From Tetraselmis striata (taxonomy: Eukaryota; Chlorophyta; Chlorodendrophyceae; Chlorodendrales; Chlorodendraceae), in the NCBI GenBank assembly GCA_006384855.1, contig VCJN01000109.1:98398-162397 (forward strand): a stretch of DNA of 64,000 nucleotides, given 5' to 3'. A program made the translations under genes and the position numbers. The notes beneath the pieces were generated by a model. It ran no database searches, was not told where the DNA came from, and worked only from the letters and a program-made list of their open reading frames with translations. Positions 22,792 to 33,988 of the stretch are shown here, piece by piece (positions within the stretch are counted from its first letter, which is position 1; each line of letters opens with the position of its first letter).

Positions 22792-24476
22792 CTACAAGAA
22801 GGGCTCAAAGTAGTTGGGGAGGAGGCGGTGGCGGCACCGTCGGCCGCCCGACAGCGTCAGCTTGAGCACCGCCCCCTCCGGCACGCGCGCCGGCATGGCC
22901 TCCGGGTGCAGGATGCGCGCCAGGATCTCGATGCCGTCCACCAGCCGCGGGCCCGGCCGCGAAAAGTAGTAGTGCTGGCAGATGTAGACCTGCGCCGCGG
23001 CGGGAGCGCCCCTCAGCGTGCATGCGGCACATGGCAGCAGCGTGGCATGTGGGGCCGCGGATGGCGACAACCGCAAACAGTACGACACACTCGTCGACAC
23101 GCTGTCGACACACTCGTCGGGCGAAGGCGCGTGATCCAATCCCCCCCCCCCCCCCCCTTCCCTTCTTTCGTGTTGCAAAGTGGATATTCTCGGTAGCAAC
23201 CCCATTGAGATCAGAATGAAGTGTTATTAAGAGCGTTATTTACTCTTATTATTAAGGTATGCGGTTATGCTATATTAAGCCAACCGAACTAAACCGACTA
23301 TGTTCAGTTCAGTGACCCTCATGATGGACGGAGCTGTTCGGGGTCACGAACTGAAACGAAGTCAATCGAGGTCCCCCCCCCCCCCCCCCCTTGGCTTACG
23401 AATGCAGACAAAGTGCGCCGATGTGAATTCCGTGTGGCATACAAATGCAACGCACAGATGTTACGACCGGAAACCTGCACGAGGTGACGTACGCTGTCCT
23501 CAGTCCACGTAAGCTTGCCGCTCATATGCGCTGAGCTTCCAGTGCCCCACCACAGAGCCAAACGGAGCTCCGTTACAGTTACGTTGGCAATTCATACGCA
23601 TAACTCTTCTCGGCATGATTGACTGTCATCGAATGGGCAACCCTGGCATACATCGCAGGGTTAAGGTGTTAACGAACTAGGCGCGATGAGCGAACACTTG
23701 TCGCCTGGAGTGTACGAGACTGATTGCTCGCGGTGACGGCATCACCGAGAAACATGGACTGGCCCTTGGAGTCACACGATCGCATGCTGGTGGGAAACCA
23801 TCCCGCCGCAATGCCCAACATCGCAATGCCGCAATGCCCAACGGTACATGACCGCATTACGCCGGATTGCGCGAGGGCTCCGCCGGCGGCCGGACCCGAG
23901 AAGCCCCCGGGGTACTGCTTCCATATGAGACTATGGCGCTGCGGCACACCAAAAGCACAGCGGGAGCCCCTTATAATGGGCGCGATCAGCTTAACTTCCC
24001 TGGGCGCCGACCCTTGCGTGCGTATAATGCTGACCTGCCTCGCTATTTTGATGGCCCCCAGGGTTGGAAAAGGGGGCGGGGGAGCCACGGGGGGAAGGAG
24101 GGGGGAGGTCACCTGGCCGTTGCGCACCGCCGGCAGGCTCCACCAGCCCGGCAGGTCCGCCAGCTTCGACACCTCCGACAGCGAGCGCTGCAGGTCGCTG
24201 GAGCACGGCGACAGGATGAGGACCTCGGGCGCGTGGCTGCGCAGCGTGTCCCACGAGATCTTCTCCGCGCGGTCGCCCGGCTCCTGCGGCACGGCACCGC
24301 AGCTCAGGCTCTGACTCTCATCACCATCCGCGGCTCTCGTGTCCCGAGTCTACGGGTAGAGCCGCCGGGCCATGCGGGCACTCGGTGACGACGATTTCTA
24401 AAAACAGCCGTCCCTTGCACGAGATGGGTGCTGCTCGCAGCAAGCAGGCTTTTACTGTAGCAATCTGTTACACACT

Positions 24477-24531
<55 letters not shown>

Positions 24532-26991
24532 CACACACGCACACGCACACACACACGCACACACACATGTACCTATATATGTACCTATATACATGTACCT
24601 ATATATATACATGTACCACACATGTACCTACCTACACACATGCACATGCACATGTACATACACCTTTGGCGTTTCATAAGGCGCCTCAACAGGCAGGATG
24701 TGTGGAAAGATGCAGACAGCCCCGCAGGCCCAGGAGGGGCGATCACTGACTCGCAGGCTCCGCGGTTCCGTGCAAGCTAGGGCCTCATGATTCGGCCCCC
24801 TGCGAGCCTAGGCTGCCGTCATGCAGAGGTGGCTCCATCCACCGCCGGGCGTGCCGGCTATACGCCGGGCGCACCTGCAGCGTGTCGAGGCCGCCCGCAA
24901 GGCGCTTCACGTCCGGCAGCCAGTGGCCGCCCAGCACCAGCGGCGACAGCCCCTCCAGGGAGACCACGCGCGGGCGAGGGCGCGGCGAGGCGGCCACCTG
25001 CCAGGGGGCAGCCGGCAGGGGCGCAGAGACAGGCTCAGGCCGCCGATGGGCGCAACCTGGTGGCCTGGATGCGATGCGGGCGACCGGCAAGGCGCTCACC
25101 TTGGCCACCACGCCCCGCAGGCGCTCCTGCAGGCGGTCCACCGTCCGGATCGCGATGTCGGGCACGCCCGCGATGACGCCGATCTGCGCGCCGGGCAAGC
25201 GGGCACCCCTCTCAGCGATCTGGAAGAGGGTCCGGGGCAGCGCACTGCGAGCAGCCCACCGTGCTGCACCCGCGGGGACGGCGCGCTTCAACTCTACTGG
25301 AGCTGCGCGTAGGGGGGGGGGGGGGGGGGGTTAAGGCGGTTGGCGCCTGTTCCTTCCGAGGCACTGTTCCATATGGACCCTCAACAGTAGGACACGTGGA
25401 AAAGTGGTTATTACTGCACGCATATATTACTGGCGCATGTCTGCAAGCTTACATGTGGCGTGCGGTACCTGTATACATGCGCGCGCCCGCAAGTATATGC
25501 ACAGACACACACATATATATATATATATAATACATACATATATGTGTGTGGATATAAACATACTGTATATACACATACTCCGAAGCATGTATAGTACGTA
25601 CACACATATGTACACACACATGCAAGGCACCTCGCATTACTGCCAATGAGTACTGTGTAGCGGTGATTTTCGCAGGCCGCATCATGGGCTAATCAATCCA
25701 TACACAAAAAAGGATGTCAGTGGGAAGAGGCGAGGCTGGGTAGAGCAGAGGTGCCGGCAGCGGCGGGGAGTTGCGGGAAGGGGGGGCCGTTGACATTGCA
25801 CCAAAAGTTTGGGAGTGGTGGCTGTGGTGGTACTGAGAGGGGAGAGGTGGGGGAGGGGGGGGGGGGGTGCGCTAGTGGCAGGGATGGCGCGCCGCGGGGG
25901 CGGACCTGGAGGATGCATGTCAGCATCTGGGCCACGGTGCGCGGGCCTAGCACGAGCGTGGTGGTGGGCGCGCCGCCCTCCGCGCTCACGTTGCGCAGCG
26001 CCACGAGGGCGGCGGAGCTATCGGCGGAGCAGATGCTGCAGGTGTCCTGCGTCAGGACGAGCCCCGGGCCCTGACACAACAGCACGGGCCACCGTGAGCG
26101 GCACACTCGCAGCAGGGCGGGCGGGGGGCTCCGGGGGTTCTCCGGGCCGGCGGCGGCGTCTCCCTACACCCTGCGCCGCCGCCCTCCACGCCACGCAGCG
26201 GCGCACCTCTCGCCGCAGAAAGTCCTCGTCGATCGCAAAGGGGCTCTCCCCGGACGCGCGCAGCTGCGCCATCTTGCGCGTCACCTCCTCGGAGGACATG
26301 CGCGCGGCGTCCACCTTGGAGCGGACCACCACCGGGTAGTTGGCCACCTGGGGAGAAAAGACCCATCAAATGTCATGATGGCGCCTGGCAGCAGGCGGGC
26401 GGCTTGCACCTGGGGCGAACAGATGGAGGAGGGCCTGCACTGGCTCGGGGGAGAGGGGCAAAGGGAAAGCGGGGGGGATGCCTGCGGCGGGTAGTCGCAG
26501 AGGTCGCTGACACCGATCAGGCGGCTCTCCAGGTGCAGCGCGAAGATTATTTCCGTGGCGCTTGGCAGAAAGGACACGATGCTGCTGGCGGCCACCTCCT
26601 GCGCGGCCACCACCGGGACAGCGGCAGCCGCTCAGCCGCTTCTTGACACCCACCCAGGGCCATCAGTCCTCTCTGAGCTCATCCGCGGAATCGCAAGACA
26701 AGTCCGTCAGGCCGAGGGGTCCGCAATCAGCTCCATCCTGTCTCTCAGACCCACAGGGCCGACTGCCGGTTTGTGATGTGCCCTCCGCCGGGCTCAGTGG
26801 GGGAGGGCCAGGTCTGGCAGGGCGGGGAGGGGGAGCTGGGTCCGACTGCTGGGACCGAAGGGGGTCGGAATAGGCGCGGGCCGCACCTGGGGCGACACCA
26901 GGTGGCCCGGCGTGGGGACGACGCGAGTGCCGTCGTCGAGGATGAGCTCCTGTGGGGAAGCACCGCGGGCAAGGTCAGGCCGCCTGTGCAT
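22792..26991 (-). CDS. BtuF/TroA-like periplasmic-binding-type protein (corrinoid or Fe-siderophore binding family), eight exons
   Basis: Exons: 26887..26991, 26482..26598, 26207..26347, 25906..26070, 25100..25183, 24875..24997, 24113..24283 and 22792..22989. All junctions are phase 0, giving about 367 residues. The order of motifs follows the class III substrate-binding fold (PF01497 type) used by bacterial BtuF, FhuD and related proteins: [114 protein letters not shown]. Bacterial members deliver corrinoids or siderophores to an ABC permease. No permease or obvious lipoprotein signal is seen here, so location and ligand are open. The exon may really begin at 26949 after a CACAG acceptor, with a further upstream exon. 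One intron uses a GC donor (CAG then GCATCC at 26481). The CbiA-family gene lies 2.5 kb upstream on the same strand. Confidence 0.87.
24482..24660 (+). repeat. (CA)n microsatellite with related tails
   Basis: Over 45 bp of uninterrupted CA dinucleotides from 24482 are followed by CACACG variants and a series of ATGTACCTATATA-type units to about 24660. The array lies in an intron of the BtuF-like gene. Confidence 0.9.
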
Positions 26992-27147
26992 TCCTGGCGG
27001 GCACCACTGGCGTCCCTAGCTGACGTGGGTGCCTCCCCCGCAAGCTGCCTAGACACGCGCCTAGGCACGCGGGACTGAGCTTGACAGGCTTGTCATAGCT
27101 GCAACCAGTGCCGGGTCAATGATAAATCTACCCTTGGAGGAGTACGC

Positions 27148-27330
27148 GTGCCGGCGCACCTGTAAGAACCCATAACATGAGCCTCGGATTGGGCTTGCAT
27201 GCACCTGCAAGGAACCCTAACAACTACAACAAACTATACAAACGTTCGCTGTAGTTCCGATACAGTTTTGTCTGGAGATGACCTCGGGCAGGTAGGGCAG
27301 GTCCGTATTCGCGGTGCCCTCATTGCCGCG
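27148..27330 (+). repeat. Dispersed repeat R3, copy 2
   Basis: Shares GCGCACCTGTAAGAACCCATA, shifted slightly from copy 3 at 30876, then ACGTTCGCTGTAGTT and TATTCGCGGTGCCCTCATTGC-like blocks in the same order, with an insertion of about 25 bp. Lies upstream of the BtuF-like gene and downstream of the small-protein exons. Confidence 0.6.
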
Positions 27331-27647
27331 TCAGCACCCATGTATCCAGAGGATTGTGGGGAGGCGTTCCCGGGGATTCTGTTCATTGGAAACAGTACAT
27401 TGCTCATCGTCCTGGGTTTCGAGCCGCAATCGTACGGACGCGTGGAGCACCAACTGGCGTCTTGATTGGTTCTAAGCAGCACTGGAATCGCCTAGGGCTC
27501 ACACAAACAACCCGAGACTGTTCACACCCTCCTCGAACTTGTCAGAGACCGATCTTAGGAGTAAACACATGTTGTCTTGCGCAAGGAGGGCATGAGTGTG
27601 TCATAACTCAGGGCTTTGCGCTTACATAAGGCAGACCGAATAGCAAA

Positions 27648-29112
27648 TCAGGGAGGGGAGGGAGGGGGGGGGGGGGGCAGCTTCCCGGCAGCACCGGCCA
27701 TCACCTGCTGGGAGGGCCGCCTCGGCATGTGCGGCGACACGGTGTGGAACCACATCGGCACCTGCTGGCCGCTGCTCTTGCTGCTCGCCCACATGCCGCG
27801 GCTGCCGTACTCCGGGCTGCCGGTCAGCGACTGCCAGCTGGAGGAGGCGCCGCCTGGCTGGTGGCGCACCATGCGGTTGTACCCCAGCTGCGTGCGCGCA
27901 CGAGGGCATTGCAAAGGCGTCAGCGCCCAGTTGGCCGCAGGCTGTCCGTCTCACTTCAGCGGGCAGCAGGCAGGAGTAGGCGGAACAAAGCCGGGCCAGG
28001 GCGGACCTGCCCATGAGAGCCTTCCATCGCTTGGTTGGCCAGGTTGCCGCTCAGCCGCCGCGGGATGTCCCTGCAGTGGAGGCAGTGGGAGTGAACAGGG
28101 GGCAACATCCCATGACAGCAGCGCCAGCTGGAGGAATGGCAGTGGCAGTGGCAGGGGGGGGGGGGGGGGGAGGGATGGGGGCGCACCGGAGGCGCTTGCT
28201 CATCTCCGCCAGCGCGGCCTTGTAGCTCTCCATCTGGGCCGGCAGCCGCCACTCCGTGCCCAGGGGCTGCCCGGGCATCGAGGCGCTGTGCCGGTGGTGG
28301 CGGGAGGCAGCCAGATTGCCAGCCTGCCCGAGCTGACACGAGGCGTCAGCGTCTTGTGTGCGGCAGGTCAGCGCAGGCACGGACAGGATCGGTTCCAATC
28401 ACAGGACAAGCACGCCACGGGACAGCTGCAGAGAGGGTTACGTCAGAGAGGGAAGGCGCAGGCGCAATGCAAAGGGAAAACAGTCACGGAAAAGGGGTTT
28501 ATGGCGGCCATTCGGGACTCGCCATGTCGGTTGCGCTCAGCGACTCGTGGAGGTTGCGCTTAACTGAGCCCGAGCTCCTTCCGGGGTCCTCCACGGAATG
28601 TGGCCTGGCGTGGGATGCGGCGGCGGCCTAGCAGCGGGTGCGACCCATTGAGGAGCGCCGCGTCAGAACCGTCAAGGTGAGAGGCACACTGACGCGCTGA
28701 CCGCGGCTTTGGGGTGGCGATGGCGGGGGCGCGCAGGTGCGGGGGCTTCCCACCTTCGCGCGGCCCGGATCCATGGCGTCGCGGGTTGGCTTCCCAGGAG
28801 GGGGCATGAGTTGCTTGACGGCGGCGCTCTGTCCCGCTTCCGCAGAGGCTCTGTCGGGGAACGCCGAGGCTGCCGGGGACATACTATGTCACTATCGAAG
28901 CTCGGGGCTGGTTGCGCACGTGTCGGATGCCCGCCACACAGAGAGACGGAAGCAAGGCAGGGCGGCAGTTCCCTTGAAATGGGGCTGAGCGCCCCACTGC
29001 CAAGCACACGGCAGCAAATGGGATGCATACCTGTCGGGTGGCCCGCGGGCAGCAGCGCCAGCCCCTCCAGCACCGAATCTTCCACCGCCTCGTTGATGGC
29101 GTGCACATCCAC
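27648..29112 (-). CDS. Five exons of an unrecognised small protein (5' end not found)
   Basis: Exons: 29031..29112, 28754..28869, 28187..28332, 28007..28070 and 27648..27887. Phases fit at every junction (1, 0, 2, 0), giving 215 residues to a TGA/TAG-type stop at 27648. Notable segments are NEAVEDSVLEGLALLPAG, ESYKAALAEMSKRLRDIPRR, GYNRMVRHQPGGASSSW and SPEYGSRGMWASSKSS. The C-terminus is Pro-rich because it reads into a C tract. No start codon lies in the first exon. Upstream, the CbiA-type gene ends either at its own in-frame stop (29498) or at a phase-0 donor (29521) that would join exactly to this first exon. A C-terminal extension or fusion is therefore possible, though a separate gene is simpler. 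The SPxYGxR pattern reminds me of small ciliary microtubule proteins, but I would not assign it. Confidence 0.5.
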
Positions 29113-29497
29113 CTGCAGCGACGCCACCACCAACACAAGGGTCACACCCCGGCACCACCCGCTCCCGGTGTTCCCGGAGAACGACCCAGGCGCGCTGAGT
29201 AGCTGGGAGCGTAAGAGTAGGGCATGGCCAGCAAAACAGTGAACATCCTCAAATAACACCGGATGCAAGCCTAAGGAAGGTATGAACATAAACAAGGAGC
29301 GAGGATGTGGAAACACGGAGTGGGGATCGGATTGGGTACATCCGATATCCACAATCAATTGTTGCAAGCACTGTACTTTTCTTAAGCTGGTTTATGATTG
29401 CGGTAAAATTTGACAATTCTAGAATTATTCAATCGGATTCCTGTTTGAACTCCCTTTTTAGGGGAGGAGGGCGGGCTCGTTCAGCATGGTGATGATG

Positions 29498-32400
29498 CTA
29501 ATGATGGAGAGCAGGTGGTACCTGGGACGCTGCTGCGACGAGCGCTCTGGCCATGCCGGGCTGGCTGCCCCAGTGCAGGTGGTACGGGCTGGCCAGGACG
29601 CGGCCCTTGGTGAAGCCCCCCGCCAGGAGCGGCGCGTCCTCCGCCCCCTCGCGCGCCGAGAAGCCCGCCCTCCAGCCCTGGCTGAGCAGGCCAGCCGCGC
29701 CCGCCTCCACGCGGCCGCCGGGGCTGGACACCTGACAGCTGTACACCAGCTCGTTGAAGTGGAGGAAGTGGCCCCGTAGGGTGAGGCCCGCGGGCAGCAG
29801 CTCGCAGCCCTCCTGTGCGGGTGCACTCATGGTGGTTTAGGAGCCAGTGAAGGGAGGGAGGTCTCATGCAGAGTGGCAACGGACTTGAGAGCGGAGCAGG
29901 TGGCGGATGGAGCAAGCCGGGCACCTGCGCCTCCACCTCCACGTAGCCCATCTTCATGCGGTTGCGGCTCATCTGGCAGCGGAATGGCAGCAGCCCCACT
30001 GCAGGGCAAGCGCAGCCAGGGGGGGATGTGAACGTGTCCCGCCCCGCACAGAGTGATGGCGTGCACTGAGGAGTAAATCCGCAGTTTATATCTGAGCGGC
30101 TCACTTCTCGAGTGGCCAGGAATCCACGCTGCCGCACGTTATTGGTACCAAATGCAAGACCATTCAGAGAATGTAATGAATCCGAGAACAACTAACAATG
30201 CTGGGTAATTGCTGTTTGGATTCCTGAATACACAAGGCACTGGTGAAAAAATTAACTGTCTGCGGGTACTAGTACTCGCTGCAAAAATTGCCCAACACCG
30301 CTGCCCCGCCAGTTAATCCAGACAGCGGATCGCGTCAGAACAAACCGAATATACATACACAGCACCATCATCATTCTTAGGAAGGGCAACGGCATTGTTC
30401 CCAGTGCCCCATCGATATACTCGTGAGTGAACAACAAAGCGAGTGATGCTAAGTCACTTGCCTGCTGGCTGCTGGCTGCCGTCGAGGGGCTCAATGCTCT
30501 GGGTGAGGTACATCAAGCCGCCGCACTCGGCGTAGATGACCCCGCCCGCGGCCGCAAACGCGCGGATGGCGAGCAGGCAGGGCAGGTTGGCAGACAGCTG
30601 GCTCGCGTAGTTCTCGGGGAAGCCGCCCCCGAGGTAGATGGCCGACAGGCCCAGCGGCAGCGGCTGGCTGATGGGTGAGAACGGCACCAGCTCCGCGCCC
30701 GCCGCCTCCAGCTGCGCGAGGTTCCTGCGCCGGGAGACACGTGGCGCGCTGGTGTCAAGCCCAGCCCACCTCGAGCCCTGGCCACGGTGGATGTGGCAGA
30801 TTTCGACGCCTCCCGCCTCCCTCCGCCCGCACCCCCTTGCCGCATCCGAGAACGCTCCCACCACCAACACGTGCCAACGCACCTATAAGAACCCATAGTG
30901 CACGCCTCAAATTGGGGTCGAATGCTACTGCCAGGGACGTTCGCTGTAGTTTCGTCTCAATTGCGCCTCCGACAGGCAGGGAAAGTGCTTATTCGCAGTG
31001 TTCTTGTTACCGCACAACCCTTACATGCCGCGGCCTCGAGGCACCGCTATTCCGCCAATAAAAATAGTAATAAGAAACGCGGTACACCAGTCAACGGGGT
31101 GCCAGTAATGCCGTGCTCCTACACCAACAGAATGCTGTTTCTCAAACAGCAGTGCTCCCCCTGCTGCTTCCCAGCCAGGGCCATCGGAAGAGGTGCCCTG
31201 CCCGTCGTCATACCCTCCCCCCCGTCCCCCGGCCCGCCCAAGTCCGCCCCGCCTGTGGGGGCCAGCCACTCTGCCAGCGAATGCCCCATAGGGAGGGAGA
31301 AGGTGCGCTCACTCCTTGTAGTAAAAGCAAAATGCGTCATCTTGCGCCACGCCGATCTTCACTCCGCTGGGCCCCGGCTGAGCGGTGGCCGGCGGCTCCG
31401 CAGGGGGAGGCAAAGCCGGCGGGCAGCGTGCCTCCGCAGCCAGCGCCACCAGCGTGGGCACATGCACACGCTTGGACACCATGTGGCACACGCGCTCCAG
31501 GTAGCCCGGCAGCGCCCGCTGCGTCGCACCGCCGCACAGGCACGGCGCACTCGCAGTCAGCCAACGGGCCCCATTGGGCTGCGGGCTGCGAGACAAGTGA
31601 GGCAGGACAGCCGGCAGGGCGTTGAGGAGGATGAATGGGGGGGGGGGGCACCATTTGTGTCGCACTGAGCATCACCAGGCTCTCTTCCTGCGCGGGCGAG
31701 GAGGCAGGCGGGCTCAGACAGGGCGCCGCTGCACGGTGCGGGCCCGCTCAAGTGGGGCGTCATGCCCATGGCCACGGGGCACGCACCTTTGGCAGGCCTG
31801 CCAGGACAGTGGCCTTCACATTTGCGGCCGCAAACGCCGACTTCAAGCAACGCAGACAGAACGGGGGGGGGGGGGGGTCAGAGGGGATGGACTCCGAATA
31901 GGCAGAGGTCTCATGTGGCAGAGGGGTTCGAAGGGCAGAGCTGAGAGGCGAGGAAGGGCGGAAGGGGGGGGGGGGGGGGGGGTGCCTTGAGCCACTCGAG
32001 CTGGCTGACGCCGCCCACGCGATTGAGGATGACGCCCGCGATGCGCAAGTCCGGGTCGAAGACCTCGTAGCCGCGCATGACAGCCGCCGCGCTGCGCCCC
32101 ATGCCCTCGCAGTCCAGCACCAGCACCACGGGCGCGCCCAGCCATTTGGCCATCTGGCCAGCGCCCGCACCGCGTGGGTCAGGCAACTGGCCCCTGACAC
32201 AGGCACCCCTGTGACCCCCCCCCCCCCCCCCCCCCCATCCACAACGCAACCAGCACCACCAGCACCGCCATCATTGTCATCAGCAGCAGCACCATCATCT
32301 CGTTGGGGGAGAGAAAAACACTATGAGCTGGCTTGCTTCTAGGATGCACGTCGTGCAAGCTGGCGTGCTGGCCCACCTGCGCCGTGCTGCCGTCCTCGCT

Positions 32401-33341
32401 GGCGCCGTCCCGCCCATCAAACAGTCCCACCACACCCTCCACCACCGCGATGTCCGCGCCGCGCACGTGGCGGTGGAAGCATGCCAGGTTCTGCTCGCGG
32501 CTCATCATCCAGCCGTCCAGGTTGCCTGACTTGCGGCCCGTCACCGCCTCGTGGAGCGTGGGGTCGAGAAAGTCTGGGAGGCACGAGGATAGCGTGCGTG
32601 CGGCGGGATGGCGGTGGTGTGAAGGGGGGGGGGGGGGGGCAATACCAGCAGCAGCCGCGGTGTCAGGATCCCTGCACTATGTGCACAGCGCCCACCGCTG
32701 GCACCTGTGAAGCGGTCTCCCATGCACGTGTCGCCCGTATGCCGCATCATTATTTATAGCACGCAGTAGATGGGCGCCGCCATGGCGCGCCAGGTCGGGT
32801 GATCAGACGACAGTCGGCCCACCACCCCAACCCACCTCGTCCTCCCTTCAACCCCCAACTGCGGCACAAACTCACCTGGGCCAATCTTGAAGGCGGCCAC
32901 CGAGTACCCAGCGTCCCTGCAGACCAGAGGAGAAATACGGTTTGGTTACATGGATAGCGTCCAGAGAAAGCACGGAAAGTCCCGGGAAGGAAAAAGCCTA
33001 TATTTTAAAAGCAGAACAGAGTGGTGCCCGCTCAGTGAGCAGCCGACAGGCCGACCCGTCGCCCTTCTCCCCCTCCCCCCCTGGCAGAGCGTCTGCACGC
33101 GTGGCTGTGCCCGGGCGCCGCACCTGAGGCAAGCCATGAGCCCCAGCGCGATGGTGGTCTTGCCGACTCCCACGCTGGTGCCCGCCACTACAATGGTCCG
33201 GACGCTGCCCGGGCCCGCGCAGACCTCTTCTCTCGGGGACACGCCGCTACCCTGACTTGGCTCTCCAGGGCTACCCTCTTTCGAGGAGACCATCTCTGCG
33301 AAAGAGGCTTCATCATCCACGGAGGACCCCAGCGCCGACAT
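29498..33341 (-). CDS. Cobyrinate a,c-diamide synthase family (CbiA/CobB), nine exons
   Basis: Exons: 33124..33341, 32876..32916, 32377..32573, 31986..32153, 31787..31840, 31313..31518, 30462..30724, 29925..29998 and 29498..29812. They total 1536 nt, 511 residues, with every phase consistent. Residues 50-65 hold the P-loop (AGTSVGVGKTT) of the dethiobiotin-synthetase-like domain. FKIGPDFLDPTLHEAVTGR, SGNLDGWMM, ADIAVVEGVVGLFDG, GSTAQ and GVILNRVGG follow. The class I glutamine amidotransferase domain has YLGGGFPENYA, the nucleophile Cys near 362 (AECGGLMYL), MGYVEVE and the RGHFLHF His motif near 422-425. The family amidates side chains a and c of cobyrinate, or of Ni-sirohydrochlorin (CfbB), using ATP and glutamine. 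The N-terminal ~45 residues before the P-loop could be a targeting peptide. Two introns use GC donors (30461 and 31985). A rare eukaryotic member, possibly of bacterial origin. Confidence 0.93.
30876..31020 (+). repeat. Dispersed repeat R3, copy 3
   Basis: GTGCCAACGCACCTATAAGA, then CGCCTCAAATTGGGG, GACGTTCGCTGTAGTTTCG and GTGCTTATTCGCAGTGTTC match copy 2 at 27148-27330 in order. The core also matches the inverted copy at 7205-7260. It lies within an intron of the CbiA-type gene. Confidence 0.6.
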
Positions 33342-33800
33342 TCCCCCCCCCGCCCAACTTCTACCTCTTCCGGGAGGTCCTGCCACTGGCCCACTGGCGC
33401 GTCCTCCCAGACTGGCAGGCAAGCAGCGGACCCGGCAAGCGCTCAGCAGGACGGCGAGATTCGGCAGTCAGCCTCTACTCGAGTAGGGCAGCGGCTGGAG
33501 AGGGTCCCCGTCCAGCTGGAGGCAGCACCGCCGTCCAGCCCGGTAGGCGGTCGGCCCGCCTTGCTCCCCGCCGTAGCAAAACCCGCCGGCACGGGGAGGC
33601 GCGGCGGCGCCCGGACTTCCGTGGACTGCAGGAGGTTTCAACGGACACGCAAGTTGATGTCACAGCGTAAGACCATCGCTTGCGCCTCGCCAGCAGAGCT
33701 GCTGCTGCGTCGTGTGTTTTGGACTGGCCTAACGCTACTTATGCGTCGCCGGCTTGATTTGCCTGCGCGCTGCCCCAAAACGATATGCCCGTGTACTCGT
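33342..33800. other. Upstream region of the CbiA-type gene
   Basis: About 460 bp between the CbiA-type ATG (minus strand) and the left repeat of the tyrosine-recombinase element. No gene and no clear promoter element was recognised. The element inserted close enough to the 5' side of the gene that it could affect its promoter. Confidence 0.4.
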
Positions 33801-33802
33801 AA

Positions 33803-33988
33803 TGATCTAAACTAGTTTATGGGGGTTCCATCCTTGACCTAGCCGCTTTTTAGCTACAAGCGCTGCTCAGTGGTACGGGAACTAGTAACTGTTGTTGCGC
33901 CCTTGTGGGGTGCAGCACGAGTAGACATAAAAGCAGCCAGAACAGCTGAGCCTGCCATCTTCCAGTTTTCGCTGCGTTCCACGCAGCG
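33803..33988 (+). repeat. Split direct repeat A1 of the compact recombinase element
   Basis: Matches 36713..36898 over 186 bp with about six substitutions. Contains GGGAACTAGTAACTGTTGTT and ends TTCCACGCAGCG. Confidence 0.9.

Noticed and set aside
27616-28563. Plus-strand ORF of 315 codons
   Set aside because: Antisense to spliced minus-strand exons; reads through a G tract and Arg/Gly-rich low-complexity sequence.
22792-33341. Bacterial contamination as the source of the corrinoid-type genes
   Set aside because: Both genes are split by many phase-consistent spliceosomal introns that contain repeats (R3, microsatellites) found elsewhere in the window.
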